Notes under the pieces: model-generated
Seen by the model: the letters and a program-made list of their open reading frames with translations, nothing else
Databases searched by the model: none
What the model was told of the DNA's origin: nothing
Assembly (NCBI GenBank): GCA_019637095.1
Contig: JAHBWG010000092.1
Coordinates: 1-33,892 of the forward strand
Reading direction: 5' to 3'
From: Sandaracinaceae bacterium
GTDB taxonomy: Bacteria; Myxococcota_A; Polyangia; Polyangiales; Sandaracinaceae
Length of the DNA stretch: 33,892 bases
In this document: one piece after another, positions 30,872 through 33,892 of the stretch
Position numbering within the stretch: the first letter of the stretch is position 1
Layout: every line of letters starts with the position of its first letter
Translations under genes and position numbers: made by a program

Positions 30872-31783
30872 GTGGCCAAACCCGACGCGCGCCTCGGTCG
30901 CGTCCTCGCCGACCGCTACCGGCTCGATCGCATCCTCGGTCGCGGCGGGATGGGCGTCGTCTACGCGGGCGTCCACACGTGGACCGAGCGCCCCGTCGCG
31001 GTGAAGGTGCTGCGCGCGGACCGCGTGGGCAGCCCGGAGCTGCTCGCCCGCTTCTTCCAGGAGGCGCGCACCGCCGCGACGCTGCGTCACCCGAACGTGA
31101 TCGACGTGCTCGACATGGGCGAGGACGAGGACCGCACGGCCTTCTTGGTGATGGAGCTGCTCGAGGGCGAGAACCTCGAGGAGCGCCTCGCGCGAGCGGG
31201 GCGCCTCTCGGCAGAGGACGCGCTCGCGCTGCTGTTGCCGGTGATCGACGCGCTCGCCCTCGCGCACGAGCGCGGGATCATCCACCGCGATCTCAAGCCG
31301 GAGAACGTGTTCCTCTCCGCCGCGCACGACGGGCGCGTGGTGCCCAAGCTCCTCGACTTCGGGATCGCGAAGCTCCTCGAGGGCTCCTCGGTGCAGACGC
31401 AGACGGGCAGCATGCTCGGCACGCCGGGCTACATGGCGCCCGAGCAGATGCGCGGGGTCGGCGCGCTGACGCCGGCGGCGGACGTCTGGAGCATGGGGGT
31501 GATCCTCTTCCGCGCGCTCGCCGGCCGGCTGCCGTACGCGCAGGATCCCAACCCGACGACGATGATCCTCACGATGCTGACGACGGAGCCGCCGCGCCTG
31601 GTCGACGTCGCGCCCGACGCGCCGCCGAGCGTCGCGGCCGCGATCGACCTCGCGCTCAAGCGCTCGCCCGACACGCGCCATCGCGACATGCAGGAGCTCT
31701 GCGAGGCGCTGATCGAGGGCGCGCGCGCCGACGGAATCGACGTCGAGCCGCCGGACGCCGCGCTGCCGCCCGGCGTGGTGTGA
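30872..31783 (+). CDS. Minimal soluble Hanks-type Ser/Thr kinase, 303 aa
   Basis: A 303-residue kinase made of little more than the catalytic domain. Seen: LGRGGMGVVYAG (22-33), VAVKVL with Lys45, HRDLKPEN (Asp140), LDFGIAKL (Asp162), and the activation segment with GTPGYMAPEQ, then DVWSMGVILFRALAGRLPY. The C-terminal tail is only about 25 residues and Pro/Asp-rich. There is no membrane segment, PASTA or other sensor, unlike the kinase at 17802. It probably acts downstream of, or is activated by, a partner. rtcR follows 40 nt later and has its own -10-like box. Substrates unknown; the RtcR and SF1 helicase neighbours are possible but unproven targets. Confidence 0.93.
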   Translation: MAKPDARLGRVLADRYRLDRILGRGGMGVVYAGVHTWTERPVAVKVLRADRVGSPELLARFFQEARTAATLRHPNVIDVLDMGEDEDRTAFLVMELLEGENLEERLARAGRLSAEDALALLLPVIDALALAHERGIIHRDLKPENVFLSAAHDGRVVPKLLDFGIAKLLEGSSVQTQTGSMLGTPGYMAPEQMRGVGALTPAADVWSMGVILFRALAGRLPYAQDPNPTTMILTMLTTEPPRLVDVAPDAPPSVAAAIDLALKRSPDTRHRDMQELCEALIEGARADGIDVEPPDAALPPGVV

Positions 31784-31810
31784 GGGCTTCGCGCCGAGGG
31801 CGCGATGGAA

Positions 31811-31816
31811 TAGCGT
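31811..31816 (+). promoter_or_regulatory. -10 box TAGCGT before rtcR
   Basis: AATAGCGT ends 7 nt before ATG 31824. It overlaps an alternative in-frame GTG at 31815, which argues that the ATG is the true start. No Shine-Dalgarno is present. Confidence 0.45.
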
Positions 31817-31823
31817 GCCGGCG

Positions 31824-33407
31824 ATGGCGAAGCGGACGGTCGTGTTCGGGCTGGTGGGCTCGACCCTCGACGCGGGCCGGGCGGGCAAGCGCTGGAAGCG
31901 GTGGCGTCCGACGATCGCGCTCGCGATGCAGCCGGAGCTGCCCATCCATCGGCTCGAGCTGATCCACCAAGCGCACAGCGCGAAGCTCGCCGAGGGGCTC
32001 GCCGAGGATCTGGGCGAGGTCTCGCCCTCGACCGAGGTGCGCCTGCACGAGGTGCCCTTCGGCGACGCGTGGGATCTCGAGGAGGTCTACGCCGCGCTCC
32101 ACGAGCTCGCGCGGAGCTACCCGTTCGACACGCGGCGCGAGGACTACCTCGTCCACATCACGACGGGGACGCACGTCGCGCAGATCTGCCTCTTCCTGCT
32201 GACCGAGGCGCGCTACTTCCCGGCCCGGCTGCTCCAGACCTCGCCGCCGCCGCGCGGCCGCGAGGAGCCGCGCGGCACGTACCGCATCTTCGATCTCGAC
32301 CTGTCGCGCTACGACGCGCTCGCGCGGCGCTTCCGCGAGGAGCTGCTCGAGGGGCAGGACCTGCTCAAGCACGGGATCGCGACGCGCAGCCCGACGTTCA
32401 ACGCGCTCATCGAGCGGATCGAGCGCGTCGCGCTCGCGAGCCGCGACCCGATCCTGTTCATGGGGCCGACGGGCGCAGGCAAGAGCCGGCTCGCCGAGCG
32501 CGTGTACGACCTGAAGCGGCGACGCGGGCTGCTCGACGGCGCGTTCGTCGCGGTGAACTGCGCGACGCTGCGCGGCGACATGGCGATGGGCGCGCTGTTC
32601 GGCCACGTGAAGGGCGCGTTCACCGGCGCTGCGAGCGCGCGTGAGGGGCTGCTCCGCGCGGCCGACCGCGGCGTCCTGTTCCTCGACGAGATCGGCGAGC
32701 TCGGCCGCGACGAGCAAGCCATGTTGCTCCGCGCGATCGAGCTCAAGCGCTTCTTCCCCGTCGGCTCGGACCGCGAGGTCGAGAGCGACTTCGCCCTCTT
32801 CGCGGGGACCAACCGCGACCTCTACGCCGCCGTGCGCGAGGGGACGTTCCGCGAGGACCTGCTCGCGCGGATCGATCTGTGGACGTTCGAGCTGCCCGGG
32901 CTCGCGAAGCGACCCGAGGACCTCGAGCCGAACCTCGACCACGAGCTCGAGCGCGCGTCGGCGCGGCTCGGGCGGCGGGTGTCGATGAACCACGAGGCGC
33001 GGCGGCGCTTCCTCGAGCTCGGCCACGCGGCGCCGTGGCCGGGGAATTTCCGCGACCTCGAGGCGGCGGTCACGCGGATGGCGACGCTCGCGCCCGGCGG
33101 GAGGATCGACGTGGCCGCCGTGCGCGAGGAGATGGCGCGGCTGTCGCGCCAGTGGTCGGGCGCGGCCCGCGACACCGAGCGCGTGATCGAGGTGCTCGGC
33201 GCGGAAGCCGCGGCCGAGCTCGATCGGTTCGACCGCGTGCAGCTCGAGGACGTCCTCGCGGTCTGCAGCGAGGCGCGCTCGATCAGCGAGGCCGGGCGGG
33301 TGCTCTTCGCGGCGTCGCGCGCGCGCAAGACGTCCGTCAACGACGCCGACCGGCTGCGCAAGTACCTGGCGCGCTTCGGGCTACGCTTCGACGACGTGGC
33401 GGGATGA
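31824..33407 (+). CDS. rtcR: RtcR: sigma-54-dependent activator of RNA repair genes
   Basis: A 527-residue bacterial enhancer-binding protein. The N-terminal RtcR/CARF-like sensor domain (1 to about 185) includes VVFGLVGSTLDAG and HITTGTHVAQICLFLLTEAR (111-130). The AAA+ domain has GPTGAGKS (Walker A, 214-221), the sigma-54-contacting loop KGAFTGA (263-269), LFLDEIGEL (Walker B) and an arginine-rich AAA core. A C-terminal DNA-binding region (about 460-520) ends in SISEAGRVLFAASRARKTSV. In E. coli, RtcR senses RNA ends (2',3'-cyclic phosphate) and switches on rtcBA, the RNA ligase and cyclase. No rtcB or rtcA is in this window; they may lie elsewhere, or this RtcR may serve other genes. The 3' end overlaps the next gene by 4 nt (ATGA). 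The ATG start is set by the TAGCGT box. Confidence 0.93.
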   Translation: MAKRTVVFGLVGSTLDAGRAGKRWKRWRPTIALAMQPELPIHRLELIHQAHSAKLAEGLAEDLGEVSPSTEVRLHEVPFGDAWDLEEVYAALHELARSYPFDTRREDYLVHITTGTHVAQICLFLLTEARYFPARLLQTSPPPRGREEPRGTYRIFDLDLSRYDALARRFREELLEGQDLLKHGIATRSPTFNALIERIERVALASRDPILFMGPTGAGKSRLAERVYDLKRRRGLLDGAFVAVNCATLRGDMAMGALFGHVKGAFTGAASAREGLLRAADRGVLFLDEIGELGRDEQAMLLRAIELKRFFPVGSDREVESDFALFAGTNRDLYAAVREGTFREDLLARIDLWTFELPGLAKRPEDLEPNLDHELERASARLGRRVSMNHEARRRFLELGHAAPWPGNFRDLEAAVTRMATLAPGGRIDVAAVREEMARLSRQWSGAARDTERVIEVLGAEAAAELDRFDRVQLEDVLAVCSEARSISEAGRVLFAASRARKTSVNDADRLRKYLARFGLRFDDVAG

Positions 33408-33892
33408 CGATGCGGGCGGCGTGGCGGCGGGTCGGGGTCGTCCTGGTCGCGCTCGCCGCGCTCGCCGCGCCCTCGCGCGCGGCGGCGCAGCTCGTCCTGG
33501 GCTGGGACGTGCCCGACGGGTGCCCGCCCGCGAGCGCGGTCCACGCCGAGGTGGCGCGGCTCCTCGGCGGCCAGCTCCCCGACGACGTGGCCCTCGAGGC
33601 GGGCGCGGTGGCGTCCTCGCGCCGCGGGCGCTGGAGGCTGCGCTTGACGACGCTGATGGCGGGCGTCGCGGGCGAGCGGGTGATCGAGGGGGACGCGTGC
33701 GCGCCGCTCGCCGACGCGGCGGCGCTCGTGCTGGCGCTGATGATCGATCCGCTCGCGGTCGCGGCCCACGCCGAGCCTGCGCCGGGCGAGCCGACCCCAC
33801 CGGGTGAGCCCGGCGAGCCCGGCGAAGCGCACGTGCCTCGCGAGCCCACGCCCAGCGGGCCCACGCCGAGCGAGCCGGCGCCGCGTCCGGCC
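33404..33892 (+). CDS. Secreted protein with Pro/Glu-rich tail (C-terminus beyond window)
   Basis: The first 163 residues of a gene that runs off the right edge. ATG 33404 overlaps the rtcR stop (ATGA); ATG 33410 is an alternative. A signal peptide (about 1-28: MRAAWRRVGVVLVALAALAAPSRAAAQ) is followed by LGWDVPDGCPPASAVHAEVARLLG, a beta stretch RRGRWRLRLTTLMAGVAGERVI, and EGDACAPLADAAALVLALMIDP. Proteins with this W-D-x-P-x-x-C-P and C-x-x-L-A-x-A-A-A-L pattern are frequent in myxobacteria, often beside ECF sigma factor genes; function unknown. The two cysteines may form a disulfide. Visible residues end in a PGEP/SEP repeat tail. Coupling to rtcR is odd and may only reflect compact gene order. 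Confidence 0.8.
   Translation, partial: MTMRAAWRRVGVVLVALAALAAPSRAAAQLVLGWDVPDGCPPASAVHAEVARLLGGQLPDDVALEAGAVASSRRGRWRLRLTTLMAGVAGERVIEGDACAPLADAAALVLALMIDPLAVAAHAEPAPGEPTPPGEPGEPGEAHVPREPTPSGPTPSEPAPRPA

Noticed and set aside
26907-31004. A 1365-codon open frame on the plus strand, antisense to the SF1 helicase
   Set aside because: The translation is Arg/Ala/Glu-rich and lacks motifs, whereas the minus strand has all helicase motifs.
31824-33407. CRISPR-linked CARF regulator
   Set aside because: The CARF-like domain belongs to the RtcR family; there are no CRISPR repeats or cas genes in the window.

Overview
The window is very G+C-rich DNA (roughly three quarters G+C by eye) with GTG starts, gene overlaps of 4-20 nt and almost no intergenic space. 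Several gene types point to a myxobacterium, probably of the Polyangia/Sandaracinus type: two Hanks-type Ser/Thr kinases, paired PEGA-domain envelope proteins, an alkyl-DHAP synthase, an RtcR activator, and secreted proteins with Pro/Glu-rich tails. This placement is inference from content. I see no tRNA, rRNA, CRISPR array, insertion sequence or phage gene, and no gap over 300 nt without a gene.

Left third (1-9908): a neutral-ceramidase-type hydrolase (cut by the left edge) diverges from an SseB-like protein. Next comes a three-gene operon of a class III aminotransferase, a LuxE-type acyl-protein synthetase and a LuxC-type acyl-CoA reductase. Together they could turn a carboxylic acid into an aldehyde and then an amine. 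A calcineurin-like phosphoesterase, a 964-residue coiled-coil/acidic/helical-repeat protein and a small unknown protein follow.

Middle (9911-17762): a leftward four-gene envelope operon (121-aa protein, two PEGA proteins, a lipoprotein), a MerR regulator overlapping a LON-domain protein, ribA (GTP cyclohydrolase II), and an alkyldihydroxyacetonephosphate synthase for ether lipids.

Right (17802-33892): a transmembrane kinase whose extracytoplasmic part is three tandem DsbA-like CPFC domains, an LRR-like protein, a PLD-SF2 helicase-DUF3427 protein, a small membrane protein with an apparent frameshift, an unknown beta-rich protein, a DUF4011-type SF1 helicase with a C-terminal nuclease-like fold, a minimal soluble kinase, rtcR, and a secreted protein cut by the right edge.

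Two features cut across the window. Ten genes have a TAnnnT -10-like hexamer only 6-13 nt before the start codon, usually as GTAnnnT and usually without a -35 or Shine-Dalgarno, which suggests leaderless or nearly leaderless mRNAs. Five convergent gene pairs end 2-16 nt apart with no room for terminators. The best candidates for new biology are the kinase-triple-DsbA fusion, the aminotransferase/LuxE/LuxC cassette, and the helicase-nuclease/RtcR/kinase neighbourhood.
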